From: Bacteroidales bacterium
GTDB lineage: Bacteria; Bacteroidota; Bacteroidia; Bacteroidales; UBA932
NCBI GenBank assembly: GCA_016295245.1
Contig: JAEDLO010000002.1
Coordinates: 1 to 55,609, forward strand
DNA length: 55,609 bases
Direction: 5' to 3'
Shown here: positions 26,180-33,258 of the stretch, in pieces
How the letters are laid out: every line of letters begins with the position of its first letter
Numbering within the stretch: the stretch's first letter is position 1
Position numbers and translations under genes: made by a program
The notes under the pieces: generated by a model
Database searches by the model: none
Seen by the model: the letters and a program-made list of their open reading frames with translations, nothing else
Told to the model about the DNA's origin: nothing

Positions 26180-26208
26180 ATTGCTGTAGATTTGTTGTTG
26201 TCAAAGAA

Positions 26209-26248
26209 AGAAAGGACCCACACTCATCTCGAAGTGCAAGTCCTTTCT
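26209..26248 (-). terminator. Intrinsic terminator after rpmA
   Basis: On the minus strand a 9-bp stem (26248-26240 with 26217-26209) encloses an inner CACT/AGTG hairpin (26221-26236). A U-rich stretch follows (26208-26202). It overlaps the probable serS promoter box. Confidence 0.7.
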
Positions 26249-26269
26249 CGAATTCAGGCTCCCCCGAGA

Positions 26270-26530
26270 TTAGTTCTCAAAAGGGATTACCGAAACATAA
26301 GACTTATTCTCTCTCTTGCGGGTGAACTTTACAGTACCGTCGATGAGAGCATAGAGGGTGTGGTCCTTGCCCATTCCGACGTTCTTGTCAGGATTGTGGA
26401 CTGTACCCCTCTGACGGACAATGATATTGCCGGCTTTAACTACTTCGCCGCCGAATTTCTTGAGACCAAGCCTTTTGCTTTGCGACTCACGACCGTTCTT
26501 TGAACTTGATTGACCTTTTTTGTGTGCCAT
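26270..26530 (-). CDS. rpmA: 50S ribosomal protein L27
   Basis: An 86-residue protein beginning AHKKGQSSSKNGRESQSKRLG, then the GGEVVKAGNIIVRQRGT and VGMGKDHTLYALIDG segments of bL27. There is no cleavable N-terminal extension of the Firmicutes type. The N-terminal tail reaches the peptidyl-transferase centre. It is cotranscribed with rplU, 5 nt downstream of it. Confidence 0.97.
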   Translation of the reverse strand: MAHKKGQSSSKNGRESQSKRLGLKKFGGEVVKAGNIIVRQRGTVHNPDKNVGMGKDHTLYALIDGTVKFTRKRENKSYVSVIPFEN

Positions 26531-26535
26531 AACTC

Positions 26536-26847
26536 TTAAGCGATTTCGTTAATTTTAATCTTGGTAAGCTTCTGACGGTGACCGTTGAGCTTCTGGAAGC
26601 CCTTGCGGCGAATCTTCTTGAATACAAGAACCTTGTCAGCCTTTACATCATCTTCGAGAACAGTAGCCTTCACGACTGCGCCCTCAACATAAGGAGTTCC
26701 GACCTTAACAGCCTCTCCGTCAGCGACGAGAAGCACCTTGCCGAACTCAACATCAGCACCCTTGGCATCGGCGAGCCTCTGCACAAAGATTTCGTTGCCA
26801 GCCTCTACTTTGAACTGCTGGCCTGCAATGTCAACGATTGCGTACAT
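26536..26847 (-). CDS. rplU: 50S ribosomal protein L21
   Basis: A 103-residue protein matching bL21: MYAIVDIAGQQFKVEAGNEIFVQRL, then VLLVADGEAVKVGTPYVEGA and the C-terminal RRKGFQKLNGHRQKLTKIKI. It binds 23S rRNA next to L20. It is preceded by an 86-nt leader with strong secondary structure, which may be the site of autoregulation, and followed by rpmA. Confidence 0.97.
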   Translation of the reverse strand: MYAIVDIAGQQFKVEAGNEIFVQRLADAKGADVEFGKVLLVADGEAVKVGTPYVEGAVVKATVLEDDVKADKVLVFKKIRRKGFQKLNGHRQKLTKIKINEIA

Positions 26848-26933
26848 TTACTAAAACTTGTTTAAAGTTCGGACCGTAAGCGCCCACCGCAACAAGGGTG
26901 GATCTTGTCAAGCTTAGCGGCCATCTATAATTC
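26848..26933 (-). promoter_or_regulatory. Structured 5' leader of rplU-rpmA (candidate ribosomal-protein autoregulatory element)
   Basis: The minus-strand transcript from about 26933 folds into a long stem, GGCCG(C)UAAGC at 26922-26912 pairing with GCUUACGGUC (26881-26872), with one bulged C. Inside are two mutually exclusive hairpins, ACAAG/CUUGU and CCACC/GGUGG. A third hairpin, AACUU/AAGUU, ends a few nt before the start codon. A 9-bp direct repeat TTCGGACCG (plus strand 26868-26876 and 26931-26939) brackets the element. L21 leaders controlled by the protein are known in Firmicutes; I know of no such element in this lineage, so this role is inferred. Confidence 0.5.
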
Positions 26934-26939
26934 GGACCG

Positions 26940-26971
26940 CGAAAATACACAATAATATTCAGACTGCCAAA
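26940..26971 (-). promoter_or_regulatory. Promoter of rplU-rpmA
   Basis: On the minus strand TTTG (26971-26968), a 20-bp spacer and TATTTTCG (26947-26940), one base from consensus. Start predicted near 26933. Confidence 0.65.
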
Positions 26972-26979
26972 TATTTTAT

Positions 26980-26987
26980 TATTTTTG
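26980..26987 (+). promoter_or_regulatory. -7 box for the ATPase-cobB unit
   Basis: TATTTTTG, exact match, about 21 nt before the ATG at 27009. It argues against the upstream TTG at 26985 as a start. Confidence 0.55.
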
Positions 26988-27008
26988 CCTTTAACAAAAC
27001 TGTTACCT

Positions 27009-28160
27009 ATGGACAACACCTTCAGTTACGACAAACCTGTCACCGGAAAGCATTTCATTGGCCGCAAGACCGACGTCGCCGTCCTTTCCAACCTCATCCG
27101 CTGCAGGGAGAACATCGTCATCTACGAGCCTCCGAAAAGCGGCAAGATGTCTCTTATCCAGCAGAGCCTCTTCGGCCTGAAGAAAGAGCTGCCCTTCGTA
27201 TGCTGCGAACTCAACCTGTTCAATATCCGCAGCACTGCAGACCTGATCAGGCGCTATGCCGACGCGGTTATGCGAAGCCTGTTCAACACGCCCTCCGAGT
27301 ACTCCGGAGCCGTAACCCGCCTGCTTCCCGGCACCCATTTCATCTTCGACCCGGAGCAGTACCAGATGCGGGGGCGCATCTGCTCGCTCAATTGGGAGTG
27401 GGACGAAAAGGACCTTGAAGCGGCCATTAGCCTCCCTTGGCGCGCCGCCGAAGACAAGTCCACCAGGATAATAGTACTCCTCAGGGAATTCCAGAATGTA
27501 ATGTTCACCGAAGACGGCGAGCAGATTATCCACCTGCTGGAGAAGTTCCTCCGGGAAGGCAGTTCTTCCGAGCCGGCAGTGAACTTCATCTTTATGGGCT
27601 CGGCCGTCAACGCTATGGACGAGATCTTCAGGCAGCGCAAGTTCTTCTTCCGTCAGGTCGAGAGGGTAAGGCTCTCAACCATCGACCCCAAGGAAATCAT
27701 CGAGCACATAGTCAAAGGTTTTCAGACCAGCGGCAAGGTGATCAATTCAGAGCTGCTCAACGGAGTCTGCCGCCTGTTCAGGAACAACATCTGGCACATC
27801 AACCACTTCGCCTCGGTATGCGACTCTCTGACAAGAGGTTACATACTTGAACCCGTAATGACAGAAGCGCTCAACACGATGATTTCCACATTCACACCAA
27901 CGTATTGCGAGATGATGGACAACCTCACCGGCTACCAGGTTTCGCTGCTGAAAGCCATAGCCGAAGGATATACCAAGATCAGCACAAGTGAAGTCATAGA
28001 GAAATACGGGCTCAACTCCTCGGCAAACGTGCGCCGTCTCAAGGATGCCCTGTGCAAGAAAGAAATTATATCCTTTGACGACAACGACAGGCCTTACATA
28101 CTTGATCCTCTCTTCGAGTACTGGGTATGCCGCTGCTATTTTGAAATCCCAGTCAGATAA
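27009..28160 (+). CDS. AAA-type ATPase homologue with degenerate P-loop (archaeal-ATPase-like, Bacteroidales)
   Basis: A 383-residue protein from the ATG at 27009. The layout is that of the small prokaryotic STAND/archaeal ATPase group: FIGRKTDVAVLSNLI, a P-loop-like segment at 40-47 (EPPKSGKM), a Walker B-like RIIVLLREFQNVM, and a C-terminal winged-helix region around 310-380 (LLKAIAEGYTKISTSEVIEKYGL). The key positions deviate: the first Gly of the P-loop is Glu, the Thr/Ser after GK is Met, and the Walker B Asp is Arg. ATP hydrolysis is therefore doubtful. It is followed 5 nt later by a sirtuin gene. Function unknown. Confidence 0.75.
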   Translation: MDNTFSYDKPVTGKHFIGRKTDVAVLSNLIRCRENIVIYEPPKSGKMSLIQQSLFGLKKELPFVCCELNLFNIRSTADLIRRYADAVMRSLFNTPSEYSGAVTRLLPGTHFIFDPEQYQMRGRICSLNWEWDEKDLEAAISLPWRAAEDKSTRIIVLLREFQNVMFTEDGEQIIHLLEKFLREGSSSEPAVNFIFMGSAVNAMDEIFRQRKFFFRQVERVRLSTIDPKEIIEHIVKGFQTSGKVINSELLNGVCRLFRNNIWHINHFASVCDSLTRGYILEPVMTEALNTMISTFTPTYCEMMDNLTGYQVSLLKAIAEGYTKISTSEVIEKYGLNSSANVRRLKDALCKKEIISFDDNDRPYILDPLFEYWVCRCYFEIPVR

Positions 28161-28165
28161 GCGAT

Positions 28166-28867
28166 ATGAAAAAGAGAATAGCCATACTTACCGGAGCCGG
28201 AGTCAGCGCAGAAAGCGGCATCGGCACATTCAGGGACAACGGAGGTTTATGGGACAGATACGATCCTATGACCGTTGCCTCGGACGAAGGCTGGAGAAGG
28301 AACCCCTCTCTGGTGCTCGAGTTCTACAACAAACGCCGCCTCGAGCTCAAGGGCGCAAAGCCCAACAAGGCCCACCTTCTGATTGCCTCTCTCGAGAAGG
28401 AATACAATGTGGATGTCATCACCCAGAACGTGGATAATCTCCACGAACGGGCAGGCTCCACCCACGTCATACATCTCCACGGCGAACTCACCAAGATACG
28501 CCCGGAAAACTGCTGCAACGAAAGGGACAACTATAGCGAGCGAAGCGTCATAGACATAGGCTATGATGAAGTCCGGCTCGGAGACAAGGCTCCGAACGGC
28601 GCCCAATACAGGCCGCACATAGTCTTCTTCGGCGAAGCCGTCCCGAAACTTGAGAGGGCAATCGAGCTCGTGAGCAGGGCAGACATCGTGCTCATCGTAG
28701 GAACCTCACTCCAGGTCTATCCTGCGGCAGGCCTGTACCGATACGCACCCGACGGGTCTCCGATATACATCATTGACCCGTCGGACGTAAAGGTTCCCGA
28801 CCCGCGACTCCACCACATTCGCGAAGTCGCCACGGTCGGGATGGAAAAATTCATTGAGCTTCTCTAA
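28166..28867 (+). CDS. cobB: Sir2-family NAD-dependent protein deacylase without zinc cysteines
   Basis: A 233-residue protein with the NAD-binding motif GAGVSAESGIGTFRD, catalytic His in VIHLHGEL after TQNVDNLHERAG, and GTSLQVYPAAG. FYNKRR matches the Tyr/Arg pair that lets class III sirtuins (SIRT5, CobB) act on succinyl- or malonyl-lysine, so desuccinylation is possible. The usual two CxxC zinc pairs are absent; only an adjacent Cys pair in ENCCNERD is seen, which is common in Bacteroidetes members as far as I know. It shares an operon with the ATPase homologue and is convergent (6-nt gap) with trpB2. Confidence 0.9.
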   Translation: MKKRIAILTGAGVSAESGIGTFRDNGGLWDRYDPMTVASDEGWRRNPSLVLEFYNKRRLELKGAKPNKAHLLIASLEKEYNVDVITQNVDNLHERAGSTHVIHLHGELTKIRPENCCNERDNYSERSVIDIGYDEVRLGDKAPNGAQYRPHIVFFGEAVPKLERAIELVSRADIVLIVGTSLQVYPAAGLYRYAPDGSPIYIIDPSDVKVPDPRLHHIREVATVGMEKFIELL

Positions 28868-28873
28868 CGCGGA

Positions 28874-30244
28874 CTACTCAACCTTCGGAAGTTTAGCAAG
28901 GCTGGCGGCGATGTCCTCATCCGTAGGAATGACATCTGACATAGTGCCGTCATTGTAGCTTGCATAGGCAGCGAGATCGAAATAGCCTGTACCGGTGAGA
29001 CCGAAGAGGATGGTCTTCTCCTCACCTGTCTCCTTGCACTTGAGGGCTTCGTCAATGGCTGCGCGGATGGCGTGGCTGCTCTCAGGAGCAGGGAGGGTAC
29101 CTTCCACACGGGCGAAGAGCTGTGCAGCCTCGAAGACTGATGTCTGCTCGACAGCCCTTGCCTCGAAGAGGCCGTCTGCGTAGAGCTGAGAGAGGATGGT
29201 GCTCATACCGTGGAAGCGGAGACCGCCGGCGTGGCTTGCAGAAGGGATGAACTGGCTGCCGATGGTGTACATCTTGGCGAGAGGGCAGATCATACCTGTA
29301 TCGCAGAAGTCATAGGCGAACTTGCCGCGGGTGAAGCTTGGGCAGGAAGCCGGCTCGACCGCAATCACCTTGTAATCAGCCTCTCCACGAAGCATCTCAC
29401 CGATGAATGGGGATGCGAGACCTCCGAGGTTTGAACCGCCGCCGGCGCAGCCGATGACGATATCAGGCTTGATGTCATACTTCTTCATTGCAGCCTGGGC
29501 CTCGAGACCGATGATAGTCTGGTGGAGGAGCACCTGGTTGAGCACTGAACCCAGCTCATACCTGTAACCCTCCTGGGTAACGGCTGCCTCAACAGCCTCC
29601 GAGATAGCACAACCGAGGCTTCCGGTGGTGTCAGGGAACTCGGCAAGAATCTTCTTTCCAACTTCAGTGGTATTGCTTGGAGAAGGGGTAACCTTCGCTC
29701 CGTAGGTCCTCATAACCTCGCGACGGAAAGGCTTCTGCTCATAAGAGCACTTCACCATATACACCTGACAGTCAAGGCCGAAGTATGAGCAGGCCATGCT
29801 CAAGGCTGTTCCCCACTGACCGGCTCCGGTTTCTGTGGTTACGCCCTTGAGGCCCTGAGCTTTTGCATAGTAGGCCTGTGCGATGGCAGAGTTGAGCTTG
29901 TGGCTGCCGGAGGTATTGTTTCCTTCGAACTTGTAGTAGATCTTTGCCGGAGTGCCAAGAGCCTCTTCGAGGAAATATGCCCTGACAAGTGGAGAAGGAC
30001 GATACATCTTGTAGAACTTGAGCACTTCTTCCGGAATATCAACGAAACGGGTATCGTTGTCAAGCTCCTGTCTAACAAGCTCCTTGCAGAAGATAGGTTC
30101 CAGTTCTTCCGCCTTCAGAGGCTGGAGTGTCGCAGGGTTGAGCAGCGGTGCGGGCTTGTTCTTCATATCCGCACGTACGTTATACCACTGGGTAGGAATC
30201 TCATCTTCTTTAAGATAGATCTTGTAAGGAATTTTCTTGTCCAT
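28874..30244 (-). CDS. trpB: Tryptophan synthase beta chain, TrpB2 type
   Basis: A 456-residue PLP enzyme, longer than TrpB1 (about 400) and typical of TrpB2. It has the extended N-terminus, a PSPLVRAYFLEEALG segment, the PLP lysine Lys116 in SGSHKLNSA, TETGAGQWGTAL, and the phosphate-binding loop GCAGGGSNLGG. TrpB2 condenses indole with serine (or O-phosphoserine) to make tryptophan and usually works without TrpA. There is no trpA or other trp gene here, so an indole-salvage role is likely. Expression is very probably controlled by the upstream tryptophan attenuator (leader peptide 30344-30403, terminator 30284-30312). Confidence 0.95.
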   Translation of the reverse strand: MDKKIPYKIYLKEDEIPTQWYNVRADMKNKPAPLLNPATLQPLKAEELEPIFCKELVRQELDNDTRFVDIPEEVLKFYKMYRPSPLVRAYFLEEALGTPAKIYYKFEGNNTSGSHKLNSAIAQAYYAKAQGLKGVTTETGAGQWGTALSMACSYFGLDCQVYMVKCSYEQKPFRREVMRTYGAKVTPSPSNTTEVGKKILAEFPDTTGSLGCAISEAVEAAVTQEGYRYELGSVLNQVLLHQTIIGLEAQAAMKKYDIKPDIVIGCAGGGSNLGGLASPFIGEMLRGEADYKVIAVEPASCPSFTRGKFAYDFCDTGMICPLAKMYTIGSQFIPSASHAGGLRFHGMSTILSQLYADGLFEARAVEQTSVFEAAQLFARVEGTLPAPESSHAIRAAIDEALKCKETGEEKTILFGLTGTGYFDLAAYASYNDGTMSDVIPTDEDIAASLAKLPKVE

Positions 30245-30283
30245 AACTTTAAATTATTGATAGTTGATTAAAATGATTTTCAC

Positions 30284-30312
30284 AAAAAAGCCCGACCTTT
30301 GACCGGCCGGGC
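30284..30312 (-). terminator. Attenuator terminator of trpB2
   Basis: On the minus strand an 8-bp GC-rich stem (30312-30305 with 30297-30290, one G-U), with a 7-nt loop, is followed by six U (30289-30284). It lies 39 nt before the trpB2 ATG and 31 nt after the leader-peptide stop. Its 5' arm and loop (GGCCGGUC) can instead pair with GAUCGGUC at 30358-30351 inside the leader-peptide frame, giving an antiterminator. Confidence 0.9.
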
Positions 30313-30343
30313 TATATATGACATATACACATAGGTTCAACAC

Positions 30344-30403
30344 CTACCACGACCGATCAAGTTGAAGTAAGTGCCACCACCAATATTTGTTTACATTCAT
30401 CAT
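30344..30403 (-). CDS. trpL: Tryptophan-rich leader peptide of the trpB2 attenuator
   Basis: A 19-codon frame from ATG 30403 to TAG 30344 reads MMNVNKYWWWHLLQLDRSW. It has three consecutive UGG codons (8-10) and a fourth UGG before the stop. It starts 7 nt after a perfect promoter box, so it is at or next to the 5' end of the message. Six bases in codons 13-15 (UUCAAC, 30366-30361) can pair with GUUGAA (30342-30337) past the stop, and codons 16-18 overlap the antiterminator arm. Logic as in enteric trp: ribosomes starved for Trp-tRNA stall at the WWW codons and leave the antiterminator free; otherwise they reach the stop and the terminator forms. Confidence 0.93.
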   Translation of the reverse strand: MMNVNKYWWWHLLQLDRSW

Positions 30404-30410
30404 ACTTGTG

Positions 30411-30442
30411 CAAACTTAGCATTTTGAAATTTGATTTGCAAA
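30411..30442 (-). promoter_or_regulatory. Promoter of trpL-trpB2
   Basis: On the minus strand TTTG (30442-30439), a 20-bp spacer and TAAGTTTG (30418-30411), a full consensus. The start is predicted at about 30405-30407, 2-4 nt before the leader-peptide ATG. Its upstream element lies within the spacer of the divergent promoter at 30430-30461. Confidence 0.85.
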
Positions 30443-30461
30443 TTATTTTTAAATATTTTTG
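30430..30461 (+). promoter_or_regulatory. Promoter of the SIMPL-domain gene
   Basis: TTTG at 30430-30433, a 20-bp spacer and TATTTTTG at 30454-30461, a full consensus. It is interleaved with the trpL promoter on the other strand. Leader of about 19 nt. Confidence 0.75.
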
Positions 30462-30485
30462 CATATAAACTAAGACACCATACAT

Positions 30486-31187
30486 ATGGAAAATAAAGGA
30501 TCTTTCTATTCCGGAGCGTTCATTATGGCAGGACTCATCGTCCTTGGACTTATGCTCCCGCTTACTGCAAAAGTAGTCCGCTCATTCGAAAGGACTGTTG
30601 CGGTCAAGGGTCTCTGCGAGATGGAGGTCAAGGCCGACAAGGTAATCTGGCCCCTGGTCATTAAAGTGGCCGGCGACGACCTTCAGTCATTGTATGCCCA
30701 GGTCAATGCCAAGAACAAGATACTTGCCGATTTTCTCGCCAACGGCGGCATCCGCCCGGAGGAAATCTCGACAACTATGACCAGCAGCGACAAGATGACG
30801 CTCGAATACAACAACGACAGGGCAAACCGCTACATTCTCACCTCGATTATGACCGTATGCACCGACAAGGTGGACGAAGTTTTAGCCCTGCAGGCCCGCC
30901 AGAGCGAACTTCTTGCCAAGGGCGTACTACTCATTCAAGACGACTGGAACAACAAGACTATCTTCAGTTTCGAGGGTCTGAATGACATCAAACCCGGTAT
31001 GATCGAGAAGGCCACGGCCAATGCCAGAGCCTCGGCCGAAAAGTTCGCCCAGGATTCCAACAGCCGACTCGGCAAGATCAAGAACGCTTCCCAGGGCAGC
31101 TTCTCAATCACCGACCGCGACGCCAACACCCCTTCAATCAAGACTGTAAGGGTGGTGACAAGCGTCAGCTATTATCTCAGCAACTAG
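30486..31187 (+). CDS. SIMPL-domain (DUF541) membrane-anchored protein
   Basis: A 233-residue protein with an uncleaved or cleavable hydrophobic N-terminus (FIMAGLIVLGLMLPLTAKV, residues 13-31). The SIMPL domain follows: RTVAVKGLCEMEVKADKVIWPLVIKVAGDD near the start and TVRVVTSVSYYLSN at the end, with NARASAEKFAQDSNSRLGKI between. DUF541 proteins form ring-like oligomers in the cell envelope; their function is not established. Its stop codon abuts that of the convergent yeiH-like gene with no spacer. Confidence 0.88.
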   Translation: MENKGSFYSGAFIMAGLIVLGLMLPLTAKVVRSFERTVAVKGLCEMEVKADKVIWPLVIKVAGDDLQSLYAQVNAKNKILADFLANGGIRPEEISTTMTSSDKMTLEYNNDRANRYILTSIMTVCTDKVDEVLALQARQSELLAKGVLLIQDDWNNKTIFSFEGLNDIKPGMIEKATANARASAEKFAQDSNSRLGKIKNASQGSFSITDRDANTPSIKTVRVVTSVSYYLSN

Positions 31188-32243
31188 CTAAAACAAAAGA
31201 ATATAGCCCAAAGACACGAGGCTTATCGTTATCCAGAGGAGCACCCCCTGGACGAGGGGTTTGAGTCCTACCGCCTTGAGCGTCTGGCGTGTAAGCGAAG
31301 CTCCGATGAAGAAGAGCGAGAGGGTGATGGCCTGTTTGGCAATCGCGCTTATGGTTTTCGAAAGCGCTGCCGCCCCAGGCGCAAAGCCTCCCATCAGCGT
31401 GGTATTCGAAAGAACATAGGTGTTCAGCAGTATTGCTGCGATAAACCAGAGGATAAAGGTCGGAACAGCCTTCCACACCGGCTGCCTGCCACCCTTGCCT
31501 GAAAGTTCCGCCTTGAAAAAGAAGGGACTGATAACCGCAAGAACCACTATCCAGAGGGCCCTGGTGAGCTTGACGGTTGTCGCAACCTCGAGCGCTGATA
31601 CGCCCTGGGAGGCAACGAGCTCAGGATGAAGGGCATCATAGGCTGCGCCAGCGCCCACCACGGAGCTGGTGTCGTGGATGGCAATGGCCGCCCACATTCC
31701 AAAATCTTTCATCCCCATACCGAGGGCGTCGCCTATCAGGGGGAAAACGATGAGCCCGACGGCATTGAGGATGAAGACAACGCCAAGGGCAACCGACATC
31801 GATTCTGCCCTGGCCTTGATAACCGGCCCCACGGCAGCAATCGCCGAACCGCCGCAGATGGCGGTTCCAGACGAAATCAGATAACTAGTCTGCTTGTCCA
31901 CCTTGAGGAGTTTGCGGCCGAGAATGTAACCTGCCAGAAGGGTGCCGAATACGCTGAAAATAGTAAACAGCATACCCTCAGAGCCCGATTTGAGAGCCTC
32001 ATTGACATTCATTCCGAAGCCCAGACCGATAACCGAATACTGAAGAAGCTTCTTGGACATCTTCTTGTTGAATTCCGGAAAAGCCGGCCCGAAAATCAGG
32101 GCGAAAGCAAGGCCGCTCAAAAGGGCGAGCGGAGAGCTCACCCAACGACCCCAGGCCTGCAGGCCGGGAATCATATCCAGCACCAGACCTGATGAAAGCA
32201 GCACCAGGAGAAATATGTAAACGATGTTCTTTACCTTATTCAT
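31188..32243 (-). CDS. YeiH/UPF0324 family putative exporter
   Basis: A 351-residue integral membrane protein with about ten hydrophobic helices and the family signature GTAICGGSAIAAVGPVI, followed by AIHDTSSVVGAGAAY. Members are annotated as putative sulfate exporters; in E. coli YeiH is next to a LysR regulator, and a link to sulfur compounds is suspected. It starts 3 nt after an AraC-family regulator gene, which probably controls it. Confidence 0.9.
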   Translation of the reverse strand: MNKVKNIVYIFLLVLLSSGLVLDMIPGLQAWGRWVSSPLALLSGLAFALIFGPAFPEFNKKMSKKLLQYSVIGLGFGMNVNEALKSGSEGMLFTIFSVFGTLLAGYILGRKLLKVDKQTSYLISSGTAICGGSAIAAVGPVIKARAESMSVALGVVFILNAVGLIVFPLIGDALGMGMKDFGMWAAIAIHDTSSVVGAGAAYDALHPELVASQGVSALEVATTVKLTRALWIVVLAVISPFFFKAELSGKGGRQPVWKAVPTFILWFIAAILLNTYVLSNTTLMGGFAPGAAALSKTISAIAKQAITLSLFFIGASLTRQTLKAVGLKPLVQGVLLWITISLVSLGYILLF

Positions 32244-32246
32244 AGA

Positions 32247-33116
32247 TTATTTGTTTTGACTTCGGTAGTCTCGTGGTGAGACACCCGTCACGCGTTTGAA
32301 ATATTTGCCGAAAAGGGATTGGCTCATAAAGCCCATAGTGTCGCTGATCTGCTCGATAGTCATCATCGAACTCCTGAGCAGGGCCTTGCTCTCCGCTATC
32401 ACAAAATCGTCAATCATCTCAAGCGCCGGTTTTCCGGTAGTTTCCTTGACCGATTGCGACAGGTACTTCGGGGTGATGCAGAGCTTGTCTGCATAGAAGG
32501 CCACCGACCTCTCCTTCCGGTAGTTCTGCTTCACCAGGTCGAAAAATCTGCGTGTGATGTTTTCGCTTCTTGAGAGCACCTTTTCCTTAGAGCGCAGCGG
32601 ATGGTTCAGGGCAAAACCATAAAAGAGAGTAAGGGTCATATGCCTCGCTGTTTCGAGTCTGTAGGGAGAATCCGTCATCTTCACCACATTCCACAACAGA
32701 TAATTGAAGGCGATAATCGTCTTGCTCTGTCCCGTGAGAGGAAAAACCGGATTCTGCATAATCTGTGAACGCAGCACCCCATACATATTGGACTCTGACA
32801 GAATATTGTCGGTCAGCTGCTTGGACAACATAATCACATCCATCCTTGCCGATTCGCTGATGTTACCCTGCTTGACTATCATCCCTTCGAGATAAATCAC
32901 CATACAAGGGGCCTGGATATGGTAATCCGTCATATTGATGGAAACATCCACCGTACCGCTTGTAAAGAAGAAAGCCGTGGTTGCATTGGCTATGTACGGT
33001 TCATTGTCCGCCACCCAGAAGTCGTCAGCGTCAAGCAGCAGCATATCATTGCCGATACGCCTGTCTTCGGGTATGTCGAGGGAAAAATAATCTCTCTTGA
33101 AATAGCGTTTGTTCAT
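32247..33116 (-). CDS. AraC-family transcriptional regulator
   Basis: A 289-residue protein. The N-terminal half is a probable cupin-like effector domain (TTAFFFTSGTVDVSINMTDYHIQAPCMVIYL). The C-terminal 100 residues are a double helix-turn-helix of AraC type: VAFYADKLCITPKYLSQSVKETTGKPALEMI, then MTIEQISDTMGFMSQSLFGKYFKRVTGVSPRDYR. It is directly upstream of, and cotranscribed with, the yeiH-like gene. The inducer is unknown. Confidence 0.92.
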   Translation of the reverse strand: MNKRYFKRDYFSLDIPEDRRIGNDMLLLDADDFWVADNEPYIANATTAFFFTSGTVDVSINMTDYHIQAPCMVIYLEGMIVKQGNISESARMDVIMLSKQLTDNILSESNMYGVLRSQIMQNPVFPLTGQSKTIIAFNYLLWNVVKMTDSPYRLETARHMTLTLFYGFALNHPLRSKEKVLSRSENITRRFFDLVKQNYRKERSVAFYADKLCITPKYLSQSVKETTGKPALEMIDDFVIAESKALLRSSMMTIEQISDTMGFMSQSLFGKYFKRVTGVSPRDYRSQNK

Positions 33117-33226
33117 TGGTGCAAATATCGCATAAATTAGAATGAATCACTAATTTCTTTTGAAGAATTCTGTAAATTGTGCGAAAAAATGCGACATAAA
33201 AGCCTGTTTCGAAGAAAAATGGGAGA

Positions 33227-33234
33227 TACTTTTG
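33227..33234 (+). promoter_or_regulatory. -7 box of the acyl-CoA synthetase promoter
   Basis: TACTTTTG, exact match. Predicted start near 33240, which supports the ATG at 33259 over the in-frame ATG at 33160. No clear TTTG at the expected distance. Confidence 0.55.
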
Positions 33235-33258
33235 CAGACGTGTACTAAAACCTGCCTT

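Noticed and set aside
28166..28867. Sirtuin plus ATPase as a defence system
   Set aside because: No nuclease, effector or mobile context; both neighbours are housekeeping genes and the sirtuin has ordinary deacylase motifs.
33160..33258. Extended start of the acyl-CoA synthetase
   Set aside because: The promoter box at 33227-33234 lies downstream of that ATG and the extra residues are Cys/Lys-rich non-family sequence.
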